From the NCBI GenBank assembly GCA_963743015.1, contig CAVUOD010000011.1, forward strand, positions 62,001 through 126,000: a stretch of 64,000 nucleotides of DNA, in the 5' to 3' direction. Of the stretch, positions 34,639-44,823 are shown in pieces (within the stretch, counting starts at the first letter, position 1; every line of letters starts with the position of its first letter). The translations under genes and the position numbers were made by a program. Source of the stretch: CAVSRC01 sp963743015 (GTDB taxonomy: Bacteria; Pseudomonadota; Alphaproteobacteria; Rhizobiales; Kaistiaceae). The notes under the pieces were generated by a model. The model made no database searches. It saw only the letters and a program-made list of their open reading frames with translations, and had not been told where the DNA came from.

Positions 34639-35718
34639 ATGGCCGAGAAAGTGCTGATTCTGCTTGGAACGAAGAAGGGTGTCTTTGTCGCCGAAAGCCG
34701 CGATGGGCGGCGCTCGTGGGATCTCGGCGGGCCGTTCTGCGAAACCTGGCCGATGAACCATGTGGTCGGCGACGAAGCGACCGGCACGATCTACGGCGCC
34801 GGCGGCAATGCCTGGTTCGGGCCGGCGGTGTGGAAATCGACCGATTTCGGCGCCACGTGGAGCCATTCGAGCGAGGGCCTCGCCTACAGCCAAGGCGAAG
34901 AGCCGATCGTCTCGGGATGGAGCCTCGCCGTCGCCAATGGCGACCTCTATGCCGGCGTGCAGCCGGCCGGCCTGTTCCGCAGCGGCGACCGCGGCGAGAC
35001 ATGGGAACAGGTCAGCGGCCTTCGCGACCACCCGACGCGGCCCGAGTGGCACCCGGGCGGCGCCGGGCTGATCCTGCATTCGCTGGTGGTCGATCCCGAC
35101 GATCACGACCGCCTGTGGGTGGGCATCTCGGCGGCCGGCGTCTTCTTCTCGGCCGACGGCGGCAAGAGCTGGGAGCCGCGCAACAAGGGCACGCGCGCCG
35201 ACTACAATCCGGACGACCAGCGCTATCCGGAATTCGGCCAGTGCGTGCATTGCGTGGTCAAGGCGCCGGGGACGAGCGACCGGCTCTACCAGCAGAACCA
35301 TTGCGGCATGTATCGCAGCGACGATGCCGGGCAGAGCTGGCAGAGCATCGAGGCCGGCCTGCCGTCCTCCTTCGGCTTTCCGGCGGCGGTGCATCCACGC
35401 GATCCGGAGACGCTGTTCCTGCTGCCGCTCAACGGCGACATTCGCGGCCGCTACGTGCCCGAGGCGCAAGCGGCGGTGTGGAAGACGCGCGACGGCGGCA
35501 AGACGTGGCAGGACAAGCGCCAGGGCCTGCCGCAGGAGAACGCGTTCTTCGGCGTGCTGCGCCAGGCGATGGCGACCGACCGGCTCGACCCGGCGGGGGT
35601 CTATTTCGGCACCTCCTCGGGCACGCTCTATGCCAGCGCCGACGAGGGCGAGAGCTGGACGGAGGTCGTCCGGGACCTGCCGACCATTCTCTCGGTCGAG
35701 ACGATGGTGGTGGAATAG
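34639..35718 (+). CDS. Seven-bladed BNR/Asp-box propeller protein
   Basis: 359 residues with seven evenly spaced Asp-box motifs (SxDxGxxW): residues 19-27, 66-74, 114-122, 170-178, 226-234, 282-290 and 332-340, one per predicted propeller blade. No signal peptide, so it should be cytosolic, unlike most sialidases; the Arg triad of sialidases is not evident. Annotation as sialidase or exo-glycosidase would be unsafe. ATG 34639 has a GGGAGGGA site. It is followed after 5 bases by a MoaD/ThiS-like gene and then a DHFR-like gene, which suggests a shared, uncharacterised process. Confidence 0.8.
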   Translation: MAEKVLILLGTKKGVFVAESRDGRRSWDLGGPFCETWPMNHVVGDEATGTIYGAGGNAWFGPAVWKSTDFGATWSHSSEGLAYSQGEEPIVSGWSLAVANGDLYAGVQPAGLFRSGDRGETWEQVSGLRDHPTRPEWHPGGAGLILHSLVVDPDDHDRLWVGISAAGVFFSADGGKSWEPRNKGTRADYNPDDQRYPEFGQCVHCVVKAPGTSDRLYQQNHCGMYRSDDAGQSWQSIEAGLPSSFGFPAAVHPRDPETLFLLPLNGDIRGRYVPEAQAAVWKTRDGGKTWQDKRQGLPQENAFFGVLRQAMATDRLDPAGVYFGTSSGTLYASADEGESWTEVVRDLPTILSVETMVVE

Positions 35719-35723
35719 GCGCG

Positions 35724-36032
35724 ATGGATGCGCCCAGCGCCAATGCGGGACAGAAAAGCGCGACGGCCGGCGTGACGGTGACGCTGGCCGGGGCGCTCAT
35801 CTATCTGTTTCCCGGCGTGCCGCGGCGGCTGACGGTCGAAGCGGCAAGCGTGCGCGAGATGGTCGAGGCGCTCGACGCCGACTGGCCGGGGATGGGCGAC
35901 CGCATCGTCGATTCGACGCCCGCCATTCGCCGCCACATGAACGTCTTCGTCGACGGGACACGCGCCGTGCTCGACACGCCGCTCAGACCCGGCGCCGAGG
36001 TCTTCGTCTTGACCGCGATCAGCGGCGGGTGA
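35724..36032 (+). CDS. MoaD/ThiS-like beta-grasp protein
   Basis: 102-residue ubiquitin-fold protein ending in the essential Gly-Gly (FVLTAISGG). The core is VTVTLAGALIYLFPGVPRRL, the helix SVREMVEALDADWPGM and the FVDGTRAVLDTPLRPGAEVF segment. Proteins of this class carry sulfur as a C-terminal thiocarboxylate or are conjugated to targets. No moaE, thiG or adenylating enzyme is nearby, so the activating partner is unknown. It starts 5 bases after the propeller gene. A hydrophilic extension of about 16 residues precedes the fold. Confidence 0.8.
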   Translation: MDAPSANAGQKSATAGVTVTLAGALIYLFPGVPRRLTVEAASVREMVEALDADWPGMGDRIVDSTPAIRRHMNVFVDGTRAVLDTPLRPGAEVFVLTAISGG

Positions 36033-36058
36033 GGCAGTGGTGGTGGGGACCTAACGGC

Positions 36059-36589
36059 ATGGCGAAGCTCGTCTTCGGAATGAACCTGTCCCTGGACGGC
36101 TATGTCGACCATCAGGCGTTTGCGCCAGGCCCCGTGCTCTTTCGCCATTGGATCGAGTACGTGCGCGGCCTGACAGGCAGCGTGTACGGCCGCCGCACTT
36201 ACGAGGTCATGCGCTATTGGGACGACGAGCTTTCCGAGTGGAGCGCGGCGGAACGCGACTTCGCGGCGGCGTGGCGGAGTCAACCGAAATGGGTCGTGTC
36301 GCGCTCGTTGAAGTCGGTCGGCCCCAATGCCACGCTTGTTTCGGATGATATCGCGGCGGTGGTGCGCGGACTGAAGGCCGAGCGCATCGGGGAGATTGCC
36401 GTTGCAGGGCCAGAGCTGGCGCAAAGCCTGACCGATCTTGGCCTTGTTGACGAGTATCGGCTCTACCTGCACCCCGTCGTGCTCGGTCGCGGCAAGCCAT
36501 TCTTCGCCGGCCCGCGGCCGCCGCTCCGGCTCGTAGCCGGCGATCTCATCGGCGAGGATGTGATCAGGTTGACCTACGTTCCTGCCTGA
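36059..36589 (+). CDS. Dihydrofolate reductase-family protein (RibD C-terminal type)
   Basis: 176 residues with the RibD-C/DHFR-like fold: KLVFGMNLSLDGYVD, GSVYGRRTYEVMRYW, PKWVVSRSLKSVGPNATLVS, GEIAVAGPELAQSL and YRLYLHPVVLGRGKPFF. These proteins bind NADPH but substrates are mostly unknown; it is probably not the housekeeping FolA. Start ATG 36059. It lies 26 bases after the MoaD-like gene on the same strand. Confidence 0.82.
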   Translation: MAKLVFGMNLSLDGYVDHQAFAPGPVLFRHWIEYVRGLTGSVYGRRTYEVMRYWDDELSEWSAAERDFAAAWRSQPKWVVSRSLKSVGPNATLVSDDIAAVVRGLKAERIGEIAVAGPELAQSLTDLGLVDEYRLYLHPVVLGRGKPFFAGPRPPLRLVAGDLIGEDVIRLTYVPA

Positions 36590-36666
36590 CAAGCATGGCG
36601 CGCCTGAGACGTCCGTTGCCGTTTCGCCCCTCTCGCTGTTTTTCCAGGCTCGCTTCGCTCACCATG

Positions 36667-36702
36667 AAAAACAGCCCTCCCTCCCAAGGGAGGGAGGGGA
36701 AA
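36667..36702. repeat. Short hairpin of the CCTCCC/GGGAGG family
   Basis: CCCTCCCTCCCAAGGGAGGGAGGG folds into a perfect hairpin between the convergent DHFR-like and upp genes. It belongs to the dispersed GC-rich family and may act as a barrier between the two transcripts. Confidence 0.5.
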
Positions 36703-36742
36703 AGGGTTGGGTGGCGTTGCCGAGGCCGATTTGCCCGGTTCG

Positions 36743-37372
36743 CTACTTCGTTCCGTACAACCGGTCGCCGGCGTCGCCGAGGCCGGGCACGATATAGCCG
36801 TGGTCGTTGAGGTATTCGTCGATTGCCGCGGTGTAGATCGGGATGCCGGGCTGGGCCTTCTGGAAACGCGCAATGCCCTCGGGTGCGGCAAGCAGGCAGA
36901 CGAAGCGGATGTCGCGCGCGCCGCGCGCCTTCAGGCGGTCGATGGCGGCAGAGGCCGAATTGGAGGTCGCCAGCATCGGATCGACGACGATGGTCAGCCG
37001 CTCGGCGATGTCGTCGGGCGCCTTGAAATAGTACTCGACCGGTTCCAGCGTATCGGGCTTGCGGTAGATGCCGATATGGGCGACGCGGGCCGAGGGGACG
37101 AGGTCGAGCATGCCCTCGAGCAGGCCGTTGCCGGCGCGCAAGATCGAGGCGAAGACCGGCTTCTTGCCCTCCAGGATGGGCGCTTCCATCCGGGCCAGCG
37201 GCGTCTCGATGGTGGTCGTGGTGAGCGGCAGATCGCGGGTCACCTCATAGGTGAGGAGCAGCGCGATCTCGCGCAGCAACTGGCGGAAATGCGCGGTCGG
37301 CGCGTTCTTGTCGCGCATCAAGGTGAGCTTGTGCTGCACGAGGGGGTGATTGACTATGGTGACGCCTTCCAT
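36743..37372 (-). CDS. upp: Uracil phosphoribosyltransferase
   Basis: 209 residues, standard length. It makes UMP from uracil and PRPP. Family segments: VNHPLVQHKLTLMRDKN at the start, SILRAGNGLLEGMLDLVPSA, the PRPP loop VVDPMLATSNSASAAIDRL and the uracil-binding end YIVPGLGDAGDRLYGTK. The PRPP loop has Ser-Asn where many Upp proteins have Gly-Gly. ATG 37372 has GGAGGAAAT upstream. It is divergent from deoB and belongs functionally with the nucleoside-salvage genes to the right. Confidence 0.92.
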   Translation of the reverse strand: MEGVTIVNHPLVQHKLTLMRDKNAPTAHFRQLLREIALLLTYEVTRDLPLTTTTIETPLARMEAPILEGKKPVFASILRAGNGLLEGMLDLVPSARVAHIGIYRKPDTLEPVEYYFKAPDDIAERLTIVVDPMLATSNSASAAIDRLKARGARDIRFVCLLAAPEGIARFQKAQPGIPIYTAAIDEYLNDHGYIVPGLGDAGDRLYGTK

Positions 37373-37512
37373 GGCGGATTTCCTCCTGTCGTGCGGCTTC
37401 GTTCGGTTCCTGTCTTAGCCCCGGAGCGCGGGTGACGGCAACGAAACGGGCCGCTTCTGCCGGTTTGTCCCCCATTGAATCCGCCCATTTTTGCGCTTAC
37501 CCCTCGGCCTCC

Positions 37513-38730
37513 ATGAAACGCGCTTTCCTGCTGGTGATGGATTCCTTCGGTATCGGCGGCGCCGAGGACGCCGGAGCCTTCGGCGACGCCGGTTCCGACA
37601 CGCTTGGCCATATCGCCGAAGCCTGCGCAGAGGGCCGCGGCGACCGGGAGGGCCTACGCTCGGGACCACTGGCACTGCCCAACCTGACGCGGCTGGGCCT
37701 GGGTGCTGCGGCCAGGGCCTCGGTCGGGACGACACCGCCGGGGCTGGAGGGCGATGCGGACCGGCAGGCGATCTACGGCTATGGCGTAGAAAGCTCGACC
37801 GGCAAGGACACGCCGTCGGGCCATTGGGAGATCGCCGGCGTGCCGGTCTCCTTCGCCTGGACCTATTTTCCCGAAACCATCCCGACCTTCCCGCCGGCGC
37901 TGACCGAGGCGCTGATCAGGGAGGCAAGGCTGCCGGGCATCCTCGGCAACAAGCACGCCTCGGGCATGCCGATCATCCAGGAGCTCGGCGCGGAACACAT
38001 CCGGACAGGCAAACCGATCTGCTACACCTCGGCCGATTCGGTCCTGCAGATCGCCGCGCACGAAAACCATTTCGGGCTGGAGCGGCTCTACGAGTGTTGC
38101 GCGATCGCGCGCAAGCTGTGCGACCCGCTCAATATCGGACGGGTGATCGCACGGCCCTTCGTCGGCGAAACTGCGGAGAACTTCACGCGCACCGCCAACC
38201 GGCGCGACTATGCCGTGCCGCCGCCGGAGCCGACCGTGCTGGATCGCCTGACGCAAGCCGGGCGCAGGGTGCTTTCGGTCGGCAAGATCGGCGACATCTT
38301 CGCCCATTGCGGCACCGGTACGATCCTCAAGGCGCCGAACGACATGGCTCTGGTCGACCGGACGCTGGAAGCCGCCTCACAGGCCGGCGACGGCGATCTG
38401 GTCTTCGCCAATTATGTCGATTTCGACACGCTCTATGGCCATCGCCGCGACATCGCCGGCTATGCGGCGGCGCTGGAAGCCTTCGACGCGCGCGTGCCGG
38501 AACTATTGTCAGTGATGCAGGATGGCGACCTGATGCTGTTTACCGCCGACCACGGCAACGACCCGAGCTGGAGGGGTACCGATCACACGCGCGAGCATGT
38601 ACCGATCGTCGGATTGCTGCACAGGGCACCGGGCAAGGCGATCGGCCGGCGGGCCTTCGCCGATATCGGCGAGACGGTGGCGGCGCATCTGGGGCTGCCG
38701 CCGGGCAAGCACGGGAAGAGTTTTCTGTAG
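37513..38730 (+). CDS. deoB: Phosphopentomutase
   Basis: 405 residues. It interconverts (deoxy)ribose 1-phosphate and 5-phosphate, linking nucleoside phosphorolysis to central metabolism. Alkaline-phosphatase-superfamily metal sites are visible: VMDSFGIGGAEDAGAFGD at the start, SSTGKDTPSGHWEIAG with the phosphorylated Thr region, and TADHGNDPSWRGTDHTREH at the C-terminus. ATG 37513 begins the first strand. deoC is not in the window. Confidence 0.92.
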   Translation: MKRAFLLVMDSFGIGGAEDAGAFGDAGSDTLGHIAEACAEGRGDREGLRSGPLALPNLTRLGLGAAARASVGTTPPGLEGDADRQAIYGYGVESSTGKDTPSGHWEIAGVPVSFAWTYFPETIPTFPPALTEALIREARLPGILGNKHASGMPIIQELGAEHIRTGKPICYTSADSVLQIAAHENHFGLERLYECCAIARKLCDPLNIGRVIARPFVGETAENFTRTANRRDYAVPPPEPTVLDRLTQAGRRVLSVGKIGDIFAHCGTGTILKAPNDMALVDRTLEAASQAGDGDLVFANYVDFDTLYGHRRDIAGYAAALEAFDARVPELLSVMQDGDLMLFTADHGNDPSWRGTDHTREHVPIVGLLHRAPGKAIGRRAFADIGETVAAHLGLPPGKHGKSFL

Positions 38731-38731
38731 G

Positions 38732-38938
38732 TCAGGTGTCTTTGGGCTCGTCCTTGGCTTCCCAATAGGCGAAGGCGTCCTTCACCGGGCCCCTGGCGCG
38801 ACGGCCTTCCACCGGCTTGCCGTCGGGCTGGGCACGCCTGTCCGTCTGCTCGCGTCGCTCGATGACGGGAGCGGCCTCCATCCGCTGATCGAAAGCGGCA
38901 AGGAATTCCTTGAGGGCGTCGCTGCGGTCGCTATCCAT
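38732..38938 (-). CDS. Hypothetical 68-residue protein
   Basis: A small, very charged protein (MDSDRSDALKEFLAAFDQRM, then an Arg/Glu/Asp-rich middle and FAYWEAKDEPKDT end). No signal peptide or membrane segment. I do not recognise it. It lies downstream of deoA on the same strand (120-base gap) and its end abuts the deoB stop. Composition and a possible start support it only moderately. Confidence 0.45.
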   Translation of the reverse strand: MDSDRSDALKEFLAAFDQRMEAAPVIERREQTDRRAQPDGKPVEGRRARGPVKDAFAYWEAKDEPKDT

Positions 38939-39058
38939 CGCCAACCTATCGATTGGCCCAATCCCAACAGCGGCAACATAGCGCAGGCACATTCCGGCCG
39001 AATGGTTGCCGTGAAATCAACGTTAACGCCGCGACACCGGCGCTGACCAGCCTGGGCG

Positions 39059-40378
39059 TCAAGGCCCGATGCGCTGGTAAACGGCCTTGCCGGCCGCGGG
39101 CGCGGATTCGGCGAGCGTATAGGCCGCCCTGAGCGCGGCTTCGGCCTCGGTCGCGGTGGCCTCGTCGCGGGCATGGACGAGGGCCAGCGGCGCGTCCGCG
39201 CCGACCTGCTTGCCGAGGCTGGCCAGCTCGGTGAAGCCGACCGAATGATCGATGGAATCCTCGGGCTTCCTGCGGCCGCCGCCGAGCGCCACCACGGCGA
39301 TGCCGATGGCGCGGGTGTCGATGCGCGTGACCGTACCGGCGCGTTCGGCCAAGACCGGACGGACGACAGGCGCCGCCTTGAGGTGTTTCTCCGGCTTCTC
39401 GAGAAAATCGGCCGGGCCGCCGAGGGCGGCGACCATGCGTCCGAAGATCTCCGCCGCCTGGCCGGAAGCGAAGGCGGCCTCGATTCTCTTGCAGCCATCG
39501 GCGTCGTCATCGGCAAGGCCGCCGCAGGCAAGCAGCTCGCCGCCGAGCGCGACGGTGACATCGAACAGGCGGTGGTCGGGATTGCCCGTGAGGAAGGCGA
39601 CCGCGTTCATCACCTCGACCGCATTGCCGGCGGCCGAGGCCAGCGGCTGGTTCATGTCGGTGATCAGCGCGCTGGTCTTCAGGCCGGCGCCGTTGGCGAC
39701 GGTGACGAGGCTTTCGGCCAGGCCGATCGAATCTTCCATCTTCGCCATGAAGGCACCGTTGCCGGTCTTGACGTCGAGGACGAGGCCGGCAAGGCCCGCG
39801 GCAAGCTTCTTCGACAGGATCGAGGCGGTGATCAGCGGGATCGATTCGACCGTCGCGGTGACGTCGCGGATGGCGTAGAGGCGCTTGTCGGCGGGCGCCA
39901 GATCGGCGGTCTGGCCGATGACGGCGCAGCCGACTTGCGACACCACCTTGCGCAGAAGGTCGAGGTCCGGCTGGGTGCGGTAGCCGGGGATCGAATTGAG
40001 CTTGTCGAGCGTGCCGCCGGTGTGGCCGAGGCCGCGGCCGGAGATCATCGGCACATAGGCGCCGCAGGCGGCGAGCGCCGGGGCGAGCATCAACGAAACA
40101 TTGTCCCCGATGCCGCCGGTCGAATGCTTGTCGAGCGCGGGACCCGGCAGATCGGACCAGTCGAGAACCGTTCCCGAATTGCGCATGGCAAGCGTCAGCG
40201 CCACCGCTTCCTCCGCAGCCATGCCGTTGAAGAAGACCGCCATGGCGAAGGCGGCGACCTGGCCTTCGCTCACCCGGCCTTGGGTGAGGCCGGCGACTAT
40301 TGATGCGATCTCGTCGGCCGACAGCGTCTCACCGTCGCGCTTCCTGCGGATGATTTCCTGGGGGAGAAACTGGGCCAC
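39059..40378 (-). CDS. deoA: Thymidine phosphorylase
   Basis: 439 residues. Reversibly splits thymidine or deoxyuridine into base and deoxyribose 1-phosphate. Signature segments: FLPQEIIRRKRDGETLSADE, DKHSTGGIGDNVSLMLAP, ISGRGLGHTGGTLDKLNSIP and LVLDVKTGNGAFMAKMEDS. Length is typical for DeoA (440). It starts 6 bases after the cdd stop, so cdd and deoA form an operon divergent from the nucleoside transporter. Confidence 0.92.
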   Translation of the reverse strand: MAQFLPQEIIRRKRDGETLSADEIASIVAGLTQGRVSEGQVAAFAMAVFFNGMAAEEAVALTLAMRNSGTVLDWSDLPGPALDKHSTGGIGDNVSLMLAPALAACGAYVPMISGRGLGHTGGTLDKLNSIPGYRTQPDLDLLRKVVSQVGCAVIGQTADLAPADKRLYAIRDVTATVESIPLITASILSKKLAAGLAGLVLDVKTGNGAFMAKMEDSIGLAESLVTVANGAGLKTSALITDMNQPLASAAGNAVEVMNAVAFLTGNPDHRLFDVTVALGGELLACGGLADDDADGCKRIEAAFASGQAAEIFGRMVAALGGPADFLEKPEKHLKAAPVVRPVLAERAGTVTRIDTRAIGIAVVALGGGRRKPEDSIDHSVGFTELASLGKQVGADAPLALVHARDEATATEAEAALRAAYTLAESAPAAGKAVYQRIGP

Positions 40379-40384
40379 GAGAGT

Positions 40385-40792
40385 TTACCGCCCCTCCATG
40401 TCGAAGGCCGAAGGGAGCAACTCGCGCAAGGTGAAGGTGCGCCCCTCGCCGGAGGGGTCGATGACATCGACCGGCGTGTCGGGGCCAGCGAATTCGGCCA
40501 GGCGCTGGCGGCAGCCGCCACAGGGCGTGGTCAGCCTGCCGTCGATGCGCTCGGCCACCACCGAGACGGCGGCGATACGTCGCGCCGCGGCGCTGCCAGC
40601 GGCGGCGACCATGTGGGCGATGGCCGAGGTTTCCGCGCACCAGCCTTCCGGATAGGAGGCGTTTTCGACATTGGCGCCGGCATGGACCGTGCCCGCCTCG
40701 GTGCGCAGCGCGGCGCCGACGTGGAACCTGGAATAGGGCGCATGGGCGCGGGCGCGCACGGCGCTGGCCGCAGCGAAAAGCTCCTTGTCCAT
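40385..40792 (-). CDS. cdd: Cytidine deaminase
   Basis: 135-residue homotetrameric-type enzyme. Zinc site: WCAETSAIAHM (Cys and the catalytic Glu) and TPCGGCRQRLAEF (two Cys). Substrate-binding segment APYSRFHVGAALRTEAG and NVENASYP are present. It converts (deoxy)cytidine to (deoxy)uridine, feeding deoA and, through uracil, upp. ATG 40792 fits the family start. First gene of the cdd-deoA operon; 225 bases separate it from the divergent transporter operon and hold no other gene. Confidence 0.92.
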   Translation of the reverse strand: MDKELFAAASAVRARAHAPYSRFHVGAALRTEAGTVHAGANVENASYPEGWCAETSAIAHMVAAAGSAAARRIAAVSVVAERIDGRLTTPCGGCRQRLAEFAGPDTPVDVIDPSGEGRTFTLRELLPSAFDMEGR

Positions 40793-41017
40793 CAGCCTCC
40801 TCTCCTCACGCCACAACGGCAGCCTGCGCCGCCTTCTAGCGCCTTTGCCAGAGCGCGTCACGCTGGCCGGTCGAGGCGGCTTGGCGACGGCAGGTGAAAA
40901 TGCGACAGTCCCGGCATGCCCTTGCCGGGAAGGGCACCGGCGGTTCCGGCCGGCGCGGCCCGAAGGGAAGCGGCGTCTTCTCGCCGATCTGCTTTCGTCA
41001 AGCTGTAGGAGGGTCAT

Positions 41018-42055
41018 TTGAACCGCAAGATCATCACCACGTCCCTTGCCGCTCTCGCCACCGTCGCGTGGATGGGCGCGATGAGCGCACCGGCCTTTGC
41101 GTTCCTCGCCTGCGCCGTCACCGATACAGGCGGCGTCGACGACAAGGGCTTCAACCAGTACACGTGGCAGGGCGTCCAGGACGCCGCCAAGGAAGGCGGC
41201 TTCGAGACCAAGCTGCTCGAATCGAAGGCCGAGACCGACTACGTGCCCAACCTGCAGTCGTTCGTGCAGGCCAAGTGCGACGTGATCGTCACCGTCGGCT
41301 TCCTGCTCGGCGATGCCACCAAGGCGTCGGCCGAAGCCAACCCCAACATCAAGTACACCATCGTCGACTACGCCTATAACCCGACGATCCCGAACGTTCT
41401 CGGCCAGGTCTATTCGACCAACCAGGCGGCGTTCCTTGCCGGCTATCTCGCTGCCGGCATGAGCAAGACCGGCGTGCTCGGCACCTTCGGCGGCATCAAT
41501 ATCGGCCCGCCGGTGACCGATTTCATGGACGGCTTCGTATGGGGCGCCGACTATTACAACAAGATGAAGGGCGCCAAAGTGAAGGTGCTCGGCTGGGATC
41601 CGGCCAAGAAGGACGGCGTCTTCGTCGGCGACTTCAACTCGATCGACAAGGGCAAGGACATCGCCAAGAGCATGTATGACGAGGGTGCCGACATCATCCT
41701 GCCGGTCGCCGGCAAGGTCGGTCAGGGCCCCGCGGCGCTGGCCCAGGAGGTCGGTCCCGACAAGCTGAAGATCATCGGCGTCGATACCGACCAGTTCGCC
41801 ACCGATCCCGACCACAAGGCGGTGTTCCTGTCGTCGGTGCTGAAGAAGGTCGACTCGACCACCAAGGAAGCCGTGACCGAGGCCTTCAAGGGCACCTTCA
41901 AGGGCGGCGTCATCGTCGGCGACCTGAAGAACGGCGGCGTCGATCTGGCTCCGTTCCACGACTTCGATTCGGCCGTTCCGGCTGCGCTCAAGGACGAACT
42001 CGCCAAGATCAAGGCCGGCATCGTCGACGGGTCGATCAAGGTCGGCGGCATGTAG
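41018..42055 (+). CDS. BMP-family nucleoside ABC transporter substrate-binding protein
   Basis: 345 residues. Signal peptide (about residues 1-28, ending APAFAF), then the BMP/PnrA fold: VTDTGGVDDKGFNQYTWQGV, QSFVQAKCDVIVTVGFLLGD, FLAGYLAAGMSKTGVLGTFG and GVDTDQFATDPDHKAVFLSS. It should bind nucleosides in the periplasm. Start is a TTG at 41018 with AGGAGGGTC upstream; TTG may limit translation. It heads the transporter operon next to cdd-deoA. A strong hairpin follows before the ATPase gene. Confidence 0.88.
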   Translation: MNRKIITTSLAALATVAWMGAMSAPAFAFLACAVTDTGGVDDKGFNQYTWQGVQDAAKEGGFETKLLESKAETDYVPNLQSFVQAKCDVIVTVGFLLGDATKASAEANPNIKYTIVDYAYNPTIPNVLGQVYSTNQAAFLAGYLAAGMSKTGVLGTFGGINIGPPVTDFMDGFVWGADYYNKMKGAKVKVLGWDPAKKDGVFVGDFNSIDKGKDIAKSMYDEGADIILPVAGKVGQGPAALAQEVGPDKLKIIGVDTDQFATDPDHKAVFLSSVLKKVDSTTKEAVTEAFKGTFKGGVIVGDLKNGGVDLAPFHDFDSAVPAALKDELAKIKAGIVDGSIKVGGM

Positions 42056-42085
42056 GCGACTGCCTGTCGCTGCCACGCCATTGCC

Positions 42086-42109
42086 CGCCGCGTCCCACGG
42101 GACGCGGCG
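42086..42109 (+). other. Strong intercistronic hairpin after the binding-protein gene
   Basis: CGCCGCGTCCC (42086-42096) and GGGACGCGGCG (42099-42109) form an 11-base perfect inverted repeat with almost no loop, 30 bases after the binding-protein stop and 65 before the ATPase start. No U-run follows. Such structures commonly protect the binding-protein mRNA so that it outnumbers the permease transcripts. Confidence 0.55.
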
Positions 42110-42174
42110 CGGCGTCACGCAAGTCGGCGGGCCCGGGGCGCATGGGGCCGGCCGCGAAGCGGGGGTGCTGAAGC

Positions 42175-43682
<1,508 letters not shown>

Positions 43683-43686
<4 letters not shown>

Positions 43687-44819
43687 GCGACTACATGCGC
43701 CAGGAGACGCAGTCGGAGGAGGCGCTGGGGCGCGCCACGGCGGGCGGTTTCGACTTCGAGCAGCTGATCATCGTGCCGGTGCTGGCGGTGGTGGTGGCGA
43801 TGGCGCTGGGCGGCGTCATCATGCTGTTGACCGGCGTCAGCATCCCGACCGTCGGTGAGGCCTATGCGGCACTGTTTTCCGGCTCGTTCGGTTCGATCTC
43901 GGCCGTCTCCGAGACGCTGACGGCGGCAGCCCCGGTAACCCTTGCCGCGCTCGGCGTGGCGCTCGGCTTCCGTGCCGGGCTGTTCAACATCGGCGCCGAG
44001 GGACAGGTCATCGCTGGCGGCATGGCGGCGGTGGTGGTGGGCTTTTCCTTCGCCGGCCTGCCGGTCTACATCCACCTGCCGCTGGCGCTGCTGGCCGGCA
44101 TTCTCGCCGGCGCCATCTGGGGCGCGATCCCAGGCTGGTTGCGCGCTTCGACCGGAGCGCACGAGGTGATCACCACGATCATGCTCAATCTGATCGCGGT
44201 GCAGCTCACCAATTACCTTCTGCGCAATCCGCCGATACAGAAGCCGGGTCGCCACGATCCGGTGTCGTCATCGGTGCTGCACAGCGCCGAGCTTCCCAAA
44301 CTGTTGACCTGGCTCGACCCCAACCTCAGGCTCAATGCCGGCATCATCATCACCATTCTCATGGTGATCCTGGTCTACTGGCTCTTGTTCCGCACGACGC
44401 TGGGTTTCGAGTTCCGCGCCAGCGGCCTCAATCCCTTCGCGGCGCGCTATGCCGGCATGCGCTCGGGCCTGATCATCGTCGCGGTCATGGCGATTTCCGG
44501 CGGGCTGGCAGGGCTGGCCGGCGCCAACCAGGTGCTCGGCGTGCTTGGCCGAGCGACGCCGGGCTTTTCCGGCGGCGTCGGCTTCAACGCCATCGCCGTG
44601 GCCCTGCTCGGCCGATCGCATCCGGTCGGCGTGCTGCTCGCCGGCATATTGTTCGGCGCGCTCGACGCCGGCGGACGCCAGATGCAGGTGGCGGCCGGCG
44701 TGCGCATCGACCTGATCGCGATCATCCAGTCGCTGATCATCGTCTTCGTGGCGGCGCCGCTGCTCATGAAAGCCGCCTTCCCGTGGGCGTTCCGCAAGCG
44801 CAAGACGGCGGGAGCATAA
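43683..44819 (+). CDS. Nucleoside ABC transporter permease (NupB-like)
   Basis: 378-residue BPD_transp_2 permease with about eight to ten hydrophobic helices, starting LIIVPVLAVVVAMALGGVIM. Family segments: GFRAGLFNIGAEGQVIAGGM, GAHEVITTIMLNLIAVQLTN and GFNAIAVALLGRSHPVGVLL. ATG 43683 overlaps the ATPase stop. It forms the membrane channel with the next permease. Confidence 0.88.
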
Positions 44820-44823
44820 GCTC

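Noticed and set aside
34639..35718. Annotation of the propeller as a sialidase
   Set aside because: Asp-boxes are present but no secretion signal and no evident sialidase arginine triad or nucleophile pair; Asp-boxes alone mark a fold, not the activity.
38732..38938. Assignment of the small charged protein to the SdhAF4/DUF1674 family
   Set aside because: The conserved RYGDWE-type C-terminal motif of that family is not present; only size and charge are similar.
41018..41110. A lipoprotein signal (FLAC) in the BMP-family protein
   Set aside because: Phe at the -3 position is atypical, and the Cys aligns with the first beta-strand of the mature fold; a normal cleavage after AFA is more likely.
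40385..42118. A 577-codon minus-strand frame ending in cytidine deaminase
   Set aside because: Only the last 135 codons are Cdd; the rest is antisense to the nucleoside binding-protein gene. The true start is ATG 40792.
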